DNA of 55,528 nucleotides from Microaerobacter geothermalis. Lineage in GTDB: Bacteria; Bacillota; Bacilli; DSM-22679. Position numbers and translations under genes: made by a program. The stretch covers positions 353,744 to 409,271 of the forward strand of contig NZ_JAKIHL010000001.1 in NCBI RefSeq assembly GCF_021608135.1, written 5' to 3'. Positions 35,496 through 45,241 of the stretch are shown here, in pieces; position 1 is the first letter of the stretch, and each line of letters opens with the position of its first letter. The notes below the pieces were generated by a model that saw only the letters and a list, made by a program, of their open reading frames with translations, ran no database searches and was not told the DNA's origin.

Positions 35496-36405
35496 GGATG
35501 TAAGACATATAAAATTTGATTTTGTGAAGCACCGAAAAAAATATTTTATTGCCTCGGGCTTCATCATTTTACTGGGATTGCTCTCCTTGCTGATTTTTGG
35601 ATTAAATCTCGGGATCGATTTTGTTAGCGGAACAAGAGTTGAAATTTTCATCGGACAAGCCTTTGATGAAGGAGAAATTATCAAGGAATTAAAGGGAATA
35701 AATCTTGAACCTAAAAGTGTGGTCACGGCAGGGGCCGAGAATGACCGGGCTGTCTTAAGATACGATAAAACCTTACAGAAGGAAGAAATAGCTCAAATCA
35801 GGGGATTGTATACCGAAAAATTCGGGGAAAAGGTTGATGTTTCGGCCAGTACCGTTGACCCAACGATTAGCAGGGAATTGGCCTGGAAAGCCTTCTATTC
35901 GGTACTCATTGCTTCCATTGGGATTATTCTTTATGTGACGATACGCTTTGAATTTCGCTTTGCTGTTTCAGCCATTGTTGCTTTACTTCATGATGCTTTT
36001 ATGGTTATCGCCTTTTTCTCCATATTCCAATTGGAAGTGGATCTTCCCTTTATTGCTGCCGTTTTGACTATCGTGGGTTATTCAATTAATGATACCATCG
36101 TCATTTTTGACCGGATCAGGGAAAATTTAAAATACGCAAAGGTGAAGAAAGTTGAAGATGTGGAAAATGTCGTAAATAACAGTATTAAACAAACCCTTGC
36201 CCGTTCCATTAATACGGTATTAACGGTTCTCTTTGCTGCAGTAGCCTTGTTTATTCTGGGAGGGGAAGGTATTCGCAATTTCTCATTAGCTCTGTTAATT
36301 GGTTTGATTAGCGGTGCCTATTCTTCGATTTTTATTGCCAGTCAACTTTGGCTAACATGGAAGGGAAAAGACATGGAACGAGCTAAATTCCGCTCCGCAA
36401 GCTAA
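35485..36405 (+). CDS. secF: Protein translocase subunit SecF
   Basis: Partner of SecD. The 306-residue protein has GIDFVSGTRVEI near the N-terminus and YSINDTIVIFDRIRENL in the C-terminal membrane domain. GTG 35485 is favoured because AAAGGAG ends 10 bp before it; an upstream in-frame GTG at 35476 abuts the site. It overlaps the secD stop by 11 bp, so the two are co-translated. Confidence 0.96.
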   Translation: MNFRDVRHIKFDFVKHRKKYFIASGFIILLGLLSLLIFGLNLGIDFVSGTRVEIFIGQAFDEGEIIKELKGINLEPKSVVTAGAENDRAVLRYDKTLQKEEIAQIRGLYTEKFGEKVDVSASTVDPTISRELAWKAFYSVLIASIGIILYVTIRFEFRFAVSAIVALLHDAFMVIAFFSIFQLEVDLPFIAAVLTIVGYSINDTIVIFDRIRENLKYAKVKKVEDVENVVNNSIKQTLARSINTVLTVLFAAVALFILGGEGIRNFSLALLIGLISGAYSSIFIASQLWLTWKGKDMERAKFRSAS

Positions 36406-36423
36406 TCATCATATCCCTATATC

Positions 36424-36477
36424 AGCCCTCAAAAACTATCGGTATTTCAACGATGAAATCCGTTTGAGGGCTTTTTA
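36424..36477. repeat. Short palindromic repeat R5, acting as secF terminator
   Basis: AGCCCTCAAA (36424-36433) pairs with TTTGAGGGCT (36463-36472), with an inner ATTTCA/TGAAAT stem, followed by TTTTATT. The core matches repeats R1, R2 and R4, and here it has the form of a rho-independent terminator. Confidence 0.85.
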
Positions 36478-36567
36478 TTATCTTCACAACATGAAGGAAT
36501 GTATAGGCTTTTTATCGAATTTTTTAGGAAAGTATTTATGACATAGGCACGAAAGGAGAAATTCTAG

Positions 36568-36957
36568 ATGCGCTTACAGTGGAACCTGATTCTTTCCTTG
36601 ATATTTGCGCTGGTTATAGCCATATTTGCCGTGGTTAACGTCAACTCCGTTGAGGTGAACTTTCTATTTACCCTTCTGAATATTCCTCTGATTATAGTTA
36701 TTTTAACTTCAACTCTAATAGGTGGTCTAATTGTTGGGTTATATGGGATTTTTCGTCAATATTCATTGCAGCGGGAGATTAAACGGCTGAGGAACAGAAT
36801 CGTTGAACTGGAGGAAGAGATATCCTCTCATGCTGAAGGGAAGAATAAAGCAGAGTCAAAAGAAATAATGAAGGAAGATGAACATAATCAAAATCAAACC
36901 AACCTAGACTCAATTCATGATCAGAGTAACCATTTAGAAGAATCACACAAACCATAG
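36568..36957 (+). CDS. LapA-domain (DUF1049) membrane protein
   Basis: A 129-residue protein with two N-terminal membrane helices, a VVNVNSVEVNFLF segment between them and a coiled-coil (about 68-95) followed by a polar, Asn/Gln/Glu-rich tail. This is the LapA/YrvD layout. In B. subtilis yrvD lies between secDF and recJ, as here. GAAAGGAG precedes the ATG. Function poorly known. Confidence 0.82.
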   Translation: MRLQWNLILSLIFALVIAIFAVVNVNSVEVNFLFTLLNIPLIIVILTSTLIGGLIVGLYGIFRQYSLQREIKRLRNRIVELEEEISSHAEGKNKAESKEIMKEDEHNQNQTNLDSIHDQSNHLEESHKP

Positions 36958-36964
36958 AGAGGCC

Positions 36965-36994
36965 TTTACCAATACTCCTTACCTTCGTTATAAT
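36965..36994 (+). promoter_or_regulatory. Candidate promoter for recJ
   Basis: TTTACC (36965-36970), 18 bp spacer, perfect TATAAT (36989-36994). Confidence 0.55.
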
Positions 36995-37017
36995 GATGAA
37001 GGTTGAGGGGTGTTGCT

Positions 37018-39453
37018 ATGTTGCATGCAAAAACAAGATGGAAACTCTGTGAAATTGATCCGGAAAAAGCGGAGCTTATCCAAAAAAAATTCGGAATTTC
37101 ACCGATTCTTTCTAAACTACTCGTTTCTAGAGGAATAGATAATGAACGTAAAGTAAGGGAATTTTTACAGGCTGATGAAAGCACAATACCGGATCCTTTT
37201 TTGATGCATGATATGGCTAAGGCCGTTGGGAGAATAAGGATAGCAATCGAAAGAAAAGAAAAAATTCTGATTTATGGTGATTATGATGCAGATGGGGTAA
37301 GTAGTACCTCTTTACTGATACATACCCTTTCTTCATTGGAGGCCAATTTTGATTACTATATTCCTAACCGTTTTTCCGAAGGTTACGGACTTAATCAGGA
37401 TGCCATTCATCAGGCGATAGAGAAGGGTTTTTCCTTATTGATTACCGTTGATACCGGAATATCCGCTTTGGATGAAACAGCATATGCCCAATCTAAGGGA
37501 ATAGACGTGATCATAACGGATCATCATGAACCACCGTCTGTGCTACCCGAGGCCTATGCTATTGTTCATCCCAAGCTTTCCGGATCCTCTTATCCGTTTC
37601 CTCACTTGGCGGGAGTGGGAGTTGCCTTTAAATTGGCCCATGCCCTATTGGAGAGAATTCCGTATGAATGGCTGGATATCGTGGCCTTGGGCACGATCGC
37701 TGATCTTGTTCCGTTAATAGGTGAAAATCGTACAATTGTCAAGTTGGGGCTCCAAGTGTTAAATCAAACCCCAAACATCGGACTAAAGGCCCTATGCCAA
37801 GTATCAGGTCTTCAAGGAAAGGAAATCGGAACAGGGCAAGTAGGGTTTGCTTTAGCTCCAAGAATCAATGCCGGAGGACGTTTAGAAACTGCTTATCTTG
37901 CCGTACAGTTGCTCACGGCTGATCAGATGGATGAGGCCGTCTATTTGGCTGCTGAACTGGATCGTTTAAACAGGGAAAGGCAGTCCCTGGTCGAAGAAAT
38001 TTATCTTGAAGCAGAACAAAAGGTTTTATCCCATCCTGATCTTTATAAATACGCTATTGTTGTTGCCAAGAAGGATTGGAATATTGGCGTGATTGGCATT
38101 GTTGCATCCCGTTTGGTAGAACGTTTCTACAAGCCTGTCATTGTATTAAGTATGGATGAGGAAAAGGGAGTGGCCAAAGGTTCCGCCAGAAGCATTGAAG
38201 GTTTTGATCTGTATCAATCATTATCCGCCATGGAGGATATCCTTCCCCATTTTGGAGGACATAAAATGGCCGCCGGAATGACCTTATCAATTGATCATAT
38301 AGATGATTTAAGAAAACGCTTTAATTTCTCCGCAAAGGAAATCTTGTCAGGGGAAGATTATGTTCCGATAACGCAGGTGGATATTCAATGTGAGCTTTCC
38401 GATATTGAATTAAAATTGGCAGAAGAATTAGAGTCATTGGCCCCATATGGAATGGGAAATCCTGTTCCGCTTATTATGCTAAAAGGCGTGTATTTGTCTC
38501 AGATCAGGAAAATTGGACGGGATGGAACCCATTTGAAGTGTACCATTTTAAAAAATCATAAAAACCTTGATGGGGTAGGATTCCAAATGGGGGAGCTGTC
38601 GTCTCAGATTTCGCAGGAATCACCTGCCGATATAATCGGCCAGATCTCCATCAATGAATGGAACGGGTACAGACGGCCTCAAATGGTATTGAAGGATATG
38701 GTAGTCCGTGAAAGACAAATATTTGACTGGAGGGGTTGTCCCCGTAGTGAACGCTTATTATCCATTCCCAATATCGCCCATTCAACCATTATTTGTTTTC
38801 AGTATAAATCCCAACGGGAACTGGAGGTCATCATCGAACAGGGGAACAGAGTAGATGATTTACTGTACTTTGATGGAAGTTTCAATGGACAATCTGGATG
38901 GAATATGGATAGTTCCTGCAAGCAAGTGATATGCTATGATTTGCCTTTACGTATAGATGATTTATCTTATGTTCTGTCTTTTTTTCCAAATGCAGAGAGA
39001 ATTTATTGTTTATTTGGTGATAAAGATCTTCCCAAGGTAGAAGCACTGCCTGCAAGGGATCATTTTAAATGGGTTTATCAACGGATAAGAACCCTAAGAA
39101 ATACCTCTTTAAAGCAAATGTATCTGTATGGAATCAAAAATCAGTTATCCTCATCCATGATTCAATTTATGATTGATGTTTTCCATGAATTAGGGTTCAT
39201 TCATCTTGATATGGGAAAAATAGCATATATAGATCAACCGAAAAAAAGAGAGCTATCTGAATCAGCTTTATATCAGAAAAGAATGGATGAAATTCGCTTA
39301 GAAACGGAATTGATTTTTTCTACTACTGAAGAATTAAAGAAAACCATAGATTCTATGATAAATCAAAGGAATACAGAGGAGGAAAAAGTATATGGACTTC
39401 AAGGAAAAGATTCGCGTGATTCCAGATTTCCCACAACCAGGTATTCGTTTTAA
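37018..39453 (+). CDS. recJ: Single-stranded-DNA exonuclease RecJ
   Basis: 5'-3' ssDNA exonuclease in recombination and mismatch repair. The 811-residue protein has DHH-family motifs DYDADG (88-93), VDTGIS and DHH (168-170), the DHHA1 domain with GGHKMAAGM, an OB-like domain and a C-terminal extension as in Bacillus RecJ. ATG 37018 follows GAGGGGTG. The frame runs 62 bp into apt, so its last 20 or so residues share DNA with the start of Apt and are unlikely to be conserved. Confidence 0.95.
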   Translation: MLHAKTRWKLCEIDPEKAELIQKKFGISPILSKLLVSRGIDNERKVREFLQADESTIPDPFLMHDMAKAVGRIRIAIERKEKILIYGDYDADGVSSTSLLIHTLSSLEANFDYYIPNRFSEGYGLNQDAIHQAIEKGFSLLITVDTGISALDETAYAQSKGIDVIITDHHEPPSVLPEAYAIVHPKLSGSSYPFPHLAGVGVAFKLAHALLERIPYEWLDIVALGTIADLVPLIGENRTIVKLGLQVLNQTPNIGLKALCQVSGLQGKEIGTGQVGFALAPRINAGGRLETAYLAVQLLTADQMDEAVYLAAELDRLNRERQSLVEEIYLEAEQKVLSHPDLYKYAIVVAKKDWNIGVIGIVASRLVERFYKPVIVLSMDEEKGVAKGSARSIEGFDLYQSLSAMEDILPHFGGHKMAAGMTLSIDHIDDLRKRFNFSAKEILSGEDYVPITQVDIQCELSDIELKLAEELESLAPYGMGNPVPLIMLKGVYLSQIRKIGRDGTHLKCTILKNHKNLDGVGFQMGELSSQISQESPADIIGQISINEWNGYRRPQMVLKDMVVRERQIFDWRGCPRSERLLSIPNIAHSTIICFQYKSQRELEVIIEQGNRVDDLLYFDGSFNGQSGWNMDSSCKQVICYDLPLRIDDLSYVLSFFPNAERIYCLFGDKDLPKVEALPARDHFKWVYQRIRTLRNTSLKQMYLYGIKNQLSSSMIQFMIDVFHELGFIHLDMGKIAYIDQPKKRELSESALYQKRMDEIRLETELIFSTTEELKKTIDSMINQRNTEEEKVYGLQGKDSRDSRFPTTRYSF

Positions 39454-39904
39454 GGATATTACTACTTTATTAAAGGATGGAAAGGCATATCGACAGGCCA
39501 TAGATGCCATTGCCCAATATGCCAAGGATAAAGATGCTCAAATCATCGTTGGCCCGGAGGCTCGTGGTTTTGTAATAGGGGCTCCCCTTTCCTATGCGTT
39601 GGGCGTCGGTTTTGTGCCAATTCGCAAAAAAGGGAAACTGCCTGGAGAAACCCTCGAAGTCTCATACAGTTTAGAGTATGGAAGGGATGTTCTTGCTATC
39701 CATAAAGATGCCATTCAGCCAGGTCAACGCGTTCTGATCGCTGATGATCTCCTAGCAACGGGGGGAACCATCTCTTCGGCAATAAGTTTAGTGGAAGAAT
39801 TGGGAGCACAAATTGTTGGATGCGCTTTTCTTATAGAACTAACTTATTTGAATGGAAGGGAAAAACTGAAGAATCAAGATGTATTCTCATTAGTGAAATA
39901 TTGA
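39392..39904 (+). CDS. apt: Adenine phosphoribosyltransferase
   Basis: Salvages adenine to AMP with PRPP. The 170-residue protein has [34 protein letters not shown] and the PRPP loop [25 protein letters not shown] precedes the ATG, which lies inside the recJ frame. Apt-relA adjacency is classical in Bacillus. Confidence 0.98.
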   Translation: MDFKEKIRVIPDFPQPGIRFKDITTLLKDGKAYRQAIDAIAQYAKDKDAQIIVGPEARGFVIGAPLSYALGVGFVPIRKKGKLPGETLEVSYSLEYGRDVLAIHKDAIQPGQRVLIADDLLATGGTISSAISLVEELGAQIVGCAFLIELTYLNGREKLKNQDVFSLVKY

Positions 39905-39913
39905 ACATTTTCT

Positions 39914-39986
39914 AAAGAACGGAGCCCTCAAAAACATTTGGTTATTTCAAAGGAGAAGTGAGTTTGAGGGCTCATTCCCGTACTTT
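39914..39986. repeat. Palindromic repeat R4 after apt
   Basis: AAAGAACGG (39914-39922) and AGCCCTCAAA pair with TTTGAGGGCT (39963-39972) and CCGTACTTT (39978-39986). The core and flanks are nearly the reverse complement of the inner part of R1. No T-run follows, so it may stop transcription less efficiently than R5. Confidence 0.8.
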
Positions 39987-40077
39987 ACCCTTGGCTTTAC
40001 AATTGTAATAAATCAAAATAAATACAACAATCATAACAATAGTTTATAAACGCTCGGGAATTGAGCAGTCAGCCTTC

Positions 40078-40106
40078 TTTACAAAGTTTGTCGAATCTTA
40101 CATAAT
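40078..40106 (+). promoter_or_regulatory. Candidate sigma-A promoter for relA
   Basis: TTTACA (40078-40083), 17 bp spacer, CATAAT (40101-40106), 38 bp before the relA start. Confidence 0.6.
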
Positions 40107-40143
40107 AGATAGAAATACATTTTTAGCCTTAAGGGGAATATTC

Positions 40144-42291
40144 ATGGGAATTGATGAATTAATACAAAAGGCGGAGAAATATCTTTCCATACAAGATATA
40201 GATTTTATTGAGAAGGCATATCGCTTTGCAGATAAAGCCCATAAGGGGCAAGTTCGCAAGTCCGGTGAAGCTTATATTGTTCACCCTGCCGCAGTGGCAG
40301 GCATCTTATTGGATTTACAAATGGATGCTGTTACGGTTGCAGCAGCTATTCTTCATGATGTGGTGGAAGATACAGAAGTAACCCTAAGTGAACTGGAGGC
40401 AAACTTTGGAAAGGAAGTAGCTTTGCTTGTCGATGGAGTTACGAAATTAGGCCGTATTCGTTATAAATCTAAGGAGGAACAGCAGGCAGAAAATCATCGG
40501 AAAATGTTTGTAGCCATGGCTAAGGATATTCGTGTGATTTTGATCAAACTGGCAGACAGGCTGCATAACATGAGAACTTTAAAGCATTTACCGGAAGAGA
40601 AACAGCGTCGAATTGCCGATGAAACTTTAGAAATTTTTTCTCCATTGGCTCATCGTTTGGGAATTGCCTCCATCAAGTGGGAATTAGAGGATATTGCACT
40701 TCGGTACTTAAATCCTCAGCAGTATTATCGTATTGTTCATCTGATGAAAAAGAAGAGAGCGGAACGGGAGCAGTATTTGCATGAAGTCATAGACAAGATT
40801 AAGGAGAAATTGGATGAATTAAAAATAAAAGCGGAAGTATCTGGCCGTCCAAAACACCTATACAGCATTTACCGGAAAATGGTAAACCAAAACAAGCAGT
40901 TTAATGAGATTTATGATTTACTGGCTGTTCGGGTGATTGTTGATGATATTAGGGATTGTTATGCGGTATTGGGAATTGTTCATACCTTATGGAAACCCAT
41001 GCCTGGCCGGTTTAAGGACTACATTGCAATGCCTAAAACAAATATGTATCAATCCCTTCATACAACGGTCATTGGTCCAAGGGGAGAACCGATGGAGGTT
41101 CAGATTCGGACCTTTGACATGCATCGGATTGCCGAATATGGAATTGCCGCCCATTGGGCCTATAAAGAGGGCAAGGCCAATGTCAATGGGGCATTTGAGA
41201 AAAAGTTGGCATGGTTTCGTGAGATATTGGAGTGGCAACAGGAAGTTAAAGATGCTCAAGAATTTATGGAGACCCTTAAAGTGGACCTCTTCTCGGACCT
41301 CGTATTTGTTTTTACCCCAAAAGGGGATGTCATTGAATTGCCGGCAGGTTCTGTTCCTTTGGATTTTGCTTATCGGATTCACACTGAAGTAGGAAATCGT
41401 TGCATTGGAGCGAAAGTAAATGGGAAAATTGTTCCCCTTGATCATAAATTAAAAACCGGGGACATTGTCGAAATCTTAACATCCAAACACAGCTATGGTC
41501 CCAGCCAGGACTGGTTAAAAATTGCGAAATCATCCCAAGCCAGGAATAAAATCCGCCAATGGTTTAAAAAAGAAAAACGGGAAGAAAATATCCTGAAAGG
41601 AAAGGAAGCCATTGAGGATGAACTGACCAAACAGGGATTTGATCCTAAGCAATTTATGACCGATGAAGCCTTGGATAAGGTGGCAAAGAAATTTAATTTC
41701 CAGGGTGAGGAAGACATGTATGCTGCCATTGGCTATGGCGGAATTACGGCAGCCCAAATCGTCACCCGGTTGACTGAAAAATTCCGAAGGGAAAATCCTC
41801 CTGAATATAAAATCCCTGTAAATGAATATAAATCAAAGGGGAAACAGGATCAGGGGGTTCGTGTAAAAGGAGTGGACAACCTGTTGGTCCGTTTTTCCCG
41901 CTGTTGCAACCCTGTTCCCGGAGATGATATCATCGGATATATTACCCGTGGTAGAGGCGTATCCATCCATCGCTGCGATTGCATAAATGTAAAACATGAA
42001 GTGGACAAGGAACGTTTTATCCCTGTGGAATGGGAAGCAAATACCGACCAGTCATATCATGTGGATATAGAAGTTTGCGGATTGGACCGCAGAGGATTGC
42101 TGAATGAAGTGCTTCAAGCCATCTCAGAAACCAAAACAAATATTACTGAAGTGGCTGGAAAATCTGACAAAAACCGAATGGCTCATATTCATGTGACGAT
42201 ATCCATTCGGAATTTGGATCATCTTCATCGAGTCGTTGAGCGAGTGAAAAGAATTAAAGATATCTATTCTGTGCAAAGAGTGATGCAATAG
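40144..42291 (+). CDS. relA: Bifunctional (p)ppGpp synthetase/hydrolase Rel
   Basis: Makes and degrades the alarmone (p)ppGpp in response to uncharged tRNA. The 715-residue protein has an HD hydrolase domain with H71-D72 (HDVVEDT), a synthetase domain with GRFKDYIAMPKTNMYQSLHT, whose RFKD is the bifunctional RXKD form, a TGS domain (about 390-450), and a C-terminal ACT domain (about 640-715). Both enzyme sites look intact. AAGGGGA precedes the ATG. Its product is the probable ligand of the riboswitch on ilvE at 1.9 kb. Confidence 0.97.
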   Translation: MGIDELIQKAEKYLSIQDIDFIEKAYRFADKAHKGQVRKSGEAYIVHPAAVAGILLDLQMDAVTVAAAILHDVVEDTEVTLSELEANFGKEVALLVDGVTKLGRIRYKSKEEQQAENHRKMFVAMAKDIRVILIKLADRLHNMRTLKHLPEEKQRRIADETLEIFSPLAHRLGIASIKWELEDIALRYLNPQQYYRIVHLMKKKRAEREQYLHEVIDKIKEKLDELKIKAEVSGRPKHLYSIYRKMVNQNKQFNEIYDLLAVRVIVDDIRDCYAVLGIVHTLWKPMPGRFKDYIAMPKTNMYQSLHTTVIGPRGEPMEVQIRTFDMHRIAEYGIAAHWAYKEGKANVNGAFEKKLAWFREILEWQQEVKDAQEFMETLKVDLFSDLVFVFTPKGDVIELPAGSVPLDFAYRIHTEVGNRCIGAKVNGKIVPLDHKLKTGDIVEILTSKHSYGPSQDWLKIAKSSQARNKIRQWFKKEKREENILKGKEAIEDELTKQGFDPKQFMTDEALDKVAKKFNFQGEEDMYAAIGYGGITAAQIVTRLTEKFRRENPPEYKIPVNEYKSKGKQDQGVRVKGVDNLLVRFSRCCNPVPGDDIIGYITRGRGVSIHRCDCINVKHEVDKERFIPVEWEANTDQSYHVDIEVCGLDRRGLLNEVLQAISETKTNITEVAGKSDKNRMAHIHVTISIRNLDHLHRVVERVKRIKDIYSVQRVMQ

Positions 42292-42321
42292 TCCTTTGAA
42301 TCAAAAACTTTGGAGGAAAGA

Positions 42322-42765
42322 ATGAGAATTGTTGTTCAGAGAGCAAAGAATGCATCGGTAATCGTAAACGGAGAAGTTACAGGAGCAATCGGCAGGGGAT
42401 TGGTTCTTTTAGTTGGCATGACCCATGAAGATACACTTCAGGATGTATCATATATGGCGGAAAAAATCGTTCATCTCAGAATATTTGAAGATGCGGAAGG
42501 CAAAATGAATCTTTCCCTTTTGGATGTTGGAGGAAGTATTTTGTCCATTTCACAATTTACCGTATATGGTGACGCTCGAAAGGGGCGTCGTCCTAATTTC
42601 ATGGCCGCAGCCCGTCCAGAACAGGCGAAAAAATTATATGACGCTTTTAATCAGGCTCTTCGTGAAAAGGGTGTTCAAGTTGAAACAGGAGTCTTTGGAG
42701 CCATGATGGATGTTTCTCTGACCAATGAGGGGCCGGTTACCCTTATTGTTGAAAGTGATCATTAA
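42322..42765 (+). CDS. dtd: D-aminoacyl-tRNA deacylase
   Basis: Removes D-amino acids (and glycine mischarged on tRNA-Ala) from tRNA. The 147-residue protein begins [13 protein letters not shown] and has the active-site [17 protein letters not shown] and the cross-subunit NEGPVT motif. ATG 42322 follows TTGGAGGAAAGA; the in-frame TTG at 42310 is part of that site. Lies after relA as in Bacillus. Confidence 0.97.
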   Translation: MRIVVQRAKNASVIVNGEVTGAIGRGLVLLVGMTHEDTLQDVSYMAEKIVHLRIFEDAEGKMNLSLLDVGGSILSISQFTVYGDARKGRRPNFMAAARPEQAKKLYDAFNQALREKGVQVETGVFGAMMDVSLTNEGPVTLIVESDH

Positions 42766-42776
42766 AAACCCAAAAT

Positions 42777-42805
42777 AGTCCTCCGCCAATATACGGCAGA
42801 GGACT
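42777..42805. terminator. Terminator between convergent dtd and DUF gene
   Basis: AGTCCTC (42777-42783) pairs with GAGGACT (42799-42805), extended by CGCC/GGC. On the minus strand ATTTTG follows; the plus side has no T-run. Confidence 0.6.
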
Positions 42806-42810
42806 CGAAT

Positions 42811-43068
42811 CTAATAACCCACCATAAACCACCTGATGATGATGGCTGCTGCTCCAAGACCTATTGCCCACCAGCTTAATGTTTTGGCGTTGCTAAAAAG
42901 GCCGATAATCCCCAAAATTATTCCTGCCCCACCCATTATATATGGAGCAAAGAAGAAAGCAATGATGGATGCAGCAATTCCAATCCAGCCAATCCATCTG
43001 GCAGAGGTATCTTCAACTGCTCTTTCTCCACCTTGTCCGTGACCCTCATTCCTTATTTCTTCAGCCAT
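42811..43068 (-). CDS. Small two-helix membrane protein
   Basis: An 85-residue protein: polar, charged N-terminus (about 25 residues), then two or three hydrophobic segments with a Gly-rich MGGAGIILGIIGLF stretch, reminiscent of DUF4190-type proteins. The ATG (complement of 43066-43068) has GAGGTGA upstream. It lies downstream of the amidase gene on the same strand. No function can be given. Confidence 0.7.
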   Translation of the reverse strand: MAEEIRNEGHGQGGERAVEDTSARWIGWIGIAASIIAFFFAPYIMGGAGIILGIIGLFSNAKTLSWWAIGLGAAAIIIRWFMVGY

Positions 43069-43121
43069 TTATTTCACCTCACTCCCTTAAGGTTAGTATG
43101 AGCAATGGAGTGGGGATATAC

Positions 43122-44852
43122 TCAATTATTTTTTTCAAAGTACTCAAGAATTCCTTGGAAGATCCCTTCAGCACTTTGCTCTTGAAACCGCTTGGAACGT
43201 ATAACCATTTCCTCATTATAGTTAGTTAAAAATCCAAGCTCTACCAAGATCGCTAAACGAGGATTTTCCCTAAGGACAAAATAATTTCCCTTTCTGGCTT
43301 TCAAATCTCTTAAACCATTTCTCTTTACAACTTCCCGCTGAACATAACTGGCTAATTCCCGATCCTGTCCATTGGTATAGTAATAAGTAATCGTTCCATT
43401 TATTCGATTGTCATCATTGGTGTTGTGATGAACACTTACAAATAAATCGGCATTATATTGGATGGATAAATCCACCCTTTTTTGCAAGGGAACAGTTTCG
43501 TCAGTCGTTCTGGTCATGACTACTTTCGCACCGGCAGCTTCCAATTTGGCTGCTAAAAGCTTGGCCACTTGAAGATTTACTTTTTTTTCAAGGGTCTTTA
43601 ATCCTGGACCGGTGGCTCCATTATCCCTTCCTCCATGTCCGGGATCAACGATGATGGTTTTGTCTTTTAGGTATTTGGATATCGTAGGCCTTGTTACATT
43701 TGGGATTCCTTCAGCGGCAACGATCCAACCCGCCACGTAACCTTTTTTTCCATCAGGGAGCTGAATATTAAACCAATCTCCTTCAGTTCCAAGGATGGGA
43801 AAAGTATCTCCGACATTTGCCCGGATGATCACGGAATTATTGGTACTTGGTCCTGAACGAATGTTGGTGCCGGGATTTAATATTTTTACTTTTGGCTCAT
43901 TGGCCACTGTTCCGGAAATTTCTGTGACTAGCCAGCCAGCTACCCATCCTTCATTTCCGTCAAATGTTTTCACTTGAAACCAGTCATTTTTTTGTTGGAT
44001 TACGGTTAAAATGTCACCCTGGTTTAATTTGGAAATCACTTGACTCTCTAAAGACGGCCCGCTTCTCATATTGAGGACGGCTGGCTTTACTTTCATCCTG
44101 ATTGGTTTAGTTGGTGATGGCAGGGAATTGCTATTTTCCGCTGCTTTATCCATGGTTGCATATTCTCCAGCTACCCATCCTTCTTGTCCATTGAAAATAA
44201 GCTGATACCATCCTTCCTTTACTCGGCGAACATCTAAGGTATCTCCTTTTTTTAGTTCTCCAATCTTTTCGTATTCTACACCAGGTCCTGAACGGACATT
44301 TAAAACAGGAACATTGACAGTAGCTGCTGAAGTGGAAATGGATGTGGCCTTCGGAGGGGTTTCCTTCTTTGTGACTAACCATCCAGCTACCCATCCCTGG
44401 ATATTATTGTTTAATTGAATTTGAATCCAATCCCCCTCTTCTTTTACGAACGGATAAGTCTCACCTGGATTAATGGCTTCGATCACTTGAAAAGATGTAC
44501 TGGGTCCCAAGCGGACATTTACTTTTTCCACCCTTGGTTCAATGGCAAGAATGTAGTTGGGGGATTCTTTTTTTGAGATCAGCCAACCGGCTACCCAACC
44601 TATTTTATCCTCTGCCCATTCAATTTGTACCCATTGGTCCTGTTCTTCCAGTAAAGAATAACTTTCTCCTTTCTGAATCCTTCCTAAAACAGGAAAATTA
44701 AAGCCAGGCCCGGTTCTGACGTTTAAATTATCTACTGTCGGCGAAATTTGAGTGCTGGCTTCCGTTTCTTTGCCGAATAAAAGTAATAAGACCACCAACG
44801 GAAGCAGGAGAATCATTCCAATTTCTTTAAGTAAATGACTGTGTTGTGACAA
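43122..44852 (-). CDS. Secreted N-acetylmuramoyl-L-alanine amidase with five SH3b repeats
   Basis: Cleaves the amide link between MurNAc and the stem peptide of peptidoglycan, outside the cell. The 576 residues have a signal anchor or peptide (about 10-32) and five bacterial SH3 repeats (roughly 38-365), each with an NVR-GP or similar start and GWVAGWL or similar end. The Amidase_3 domain (about 390-575) has zinc ligands in DPGHGG, LEKKV and VSVHHN and the catalytic EL of LVELGFL. TTG 44852 is chosen because AGAAAGGA lies 9 nt upstream; an ATG at 44861 touches that site. It corresponds to YrvJ/LytH-like amidases beside dtd in Bacillus. Confidence 0.9.
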   Translation of the reverse strand: MSQHSHLLKEIGMILLLPLVVLLLLFGKETEASTQISPTVDNLNVRTGPGFNFPVLGRIQKGESYSLLEEQDQWVQIEWAEDKIGWVAGWLISKKESPNYILAIEPRVEKVNVRLGPSTSFQVIEAINPGETYPFVKEEGDWIQIQLNNNIQGWVAGWLVTKKETPPKATSISTSAATVNVPVLNVRSGPGVEYEKIGELKKGDTLDVRRVKEGWYQLIFNGQEGWVAGEYATMDKAAENSNSLPSPTKPIRMKVKPAVLNMRSGPSLESQVISKLNQGDILTVIQQKNDWFQVKTFDGNEGWVAGWLVTEISGTVANEPKVKILNPGTNIRSGPSTNNSVIIRANVGDTFPILGTEGDWFNIQLPDGKKGYVAGWIVAAEGIPNVTRPTISKYLKDKTIIVDPGHGGRDNGATGPGLKTLEKKVNLQVAKLLAAKLEAAGAKVVMTRTTDETVPLQKRVDLSIQYNADLFVSVHHNTNDDNRINGTITYYYTNGQDRELASYVQREVVKRNGLRDLKARKGNYFVLRENPRLAILVELGFLTNYNEEMVIRSKRFQEQSAEGIFQGILEYFEKNN

Positions 44853-44997
44853 GAAAAACATTCCTTTCTGGGCGATTAAGCAAGGTGATTTATTCTTTAG
44901 ATGTATTCGATTCTTGCGAGGATTTTCCTTCCCCATTTCTAAAGTCATACATTCTTTAATATTTGGAAAAAATGATCGTAACGTTGGAGGTGGCAAG

Positions 44998-45144
44998 ATG
45001 AGAATGAGTATGAAGGAAAAAATGGTGGAATGGATACAGGGAAAATTAATGTCTGTTGATTTCCACGATGAAATAGAGGAAGAAGCAGTCCATGAAGAAG
45101 AGGAAGGAGTTCGTTTTTCAACCCTCAAATATCCCAGGCAGTAA
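44998..45144 (+). CDS. Small acidic protein (48 residues), hypothetical
   Basis: ATG 44998 follows GGAGGTGGCAAG and opens a 48-codon frame. The protein starts MRMSMKEKMVEWIQGKL and has a Glu-rich middle (EIEEEAVHEEEEGV). It is divergent from the amidase gene and 97 bp before hemZ. The good ribosome binding site makes it plausible; no family is recognised. Starts at 45004 and 45010 are also possible. Confidence 0.5.
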   Translation: MRMSMKEKMVEWIQGKLMSVDFHDEIEEEAVHEEEEGVRFSTLKYPRQ

Positions 45145-45241
45145 TGAAAGGTTCCAGAAGTTCAAGGATGTCCAACGATTGACGCGCAATTATTCTTTCG
45201 TTACACTGTTCCGTAGTGTGGGATGACTTGGAGGATAAACA

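Noticed and set aside
42836-43229. Plus-strand open frames opposite the small membrane protein and amidase 3' end
   Set aside because: The minus-strand genes have ribosome binding sites and recognisable features; the plus frames have none.
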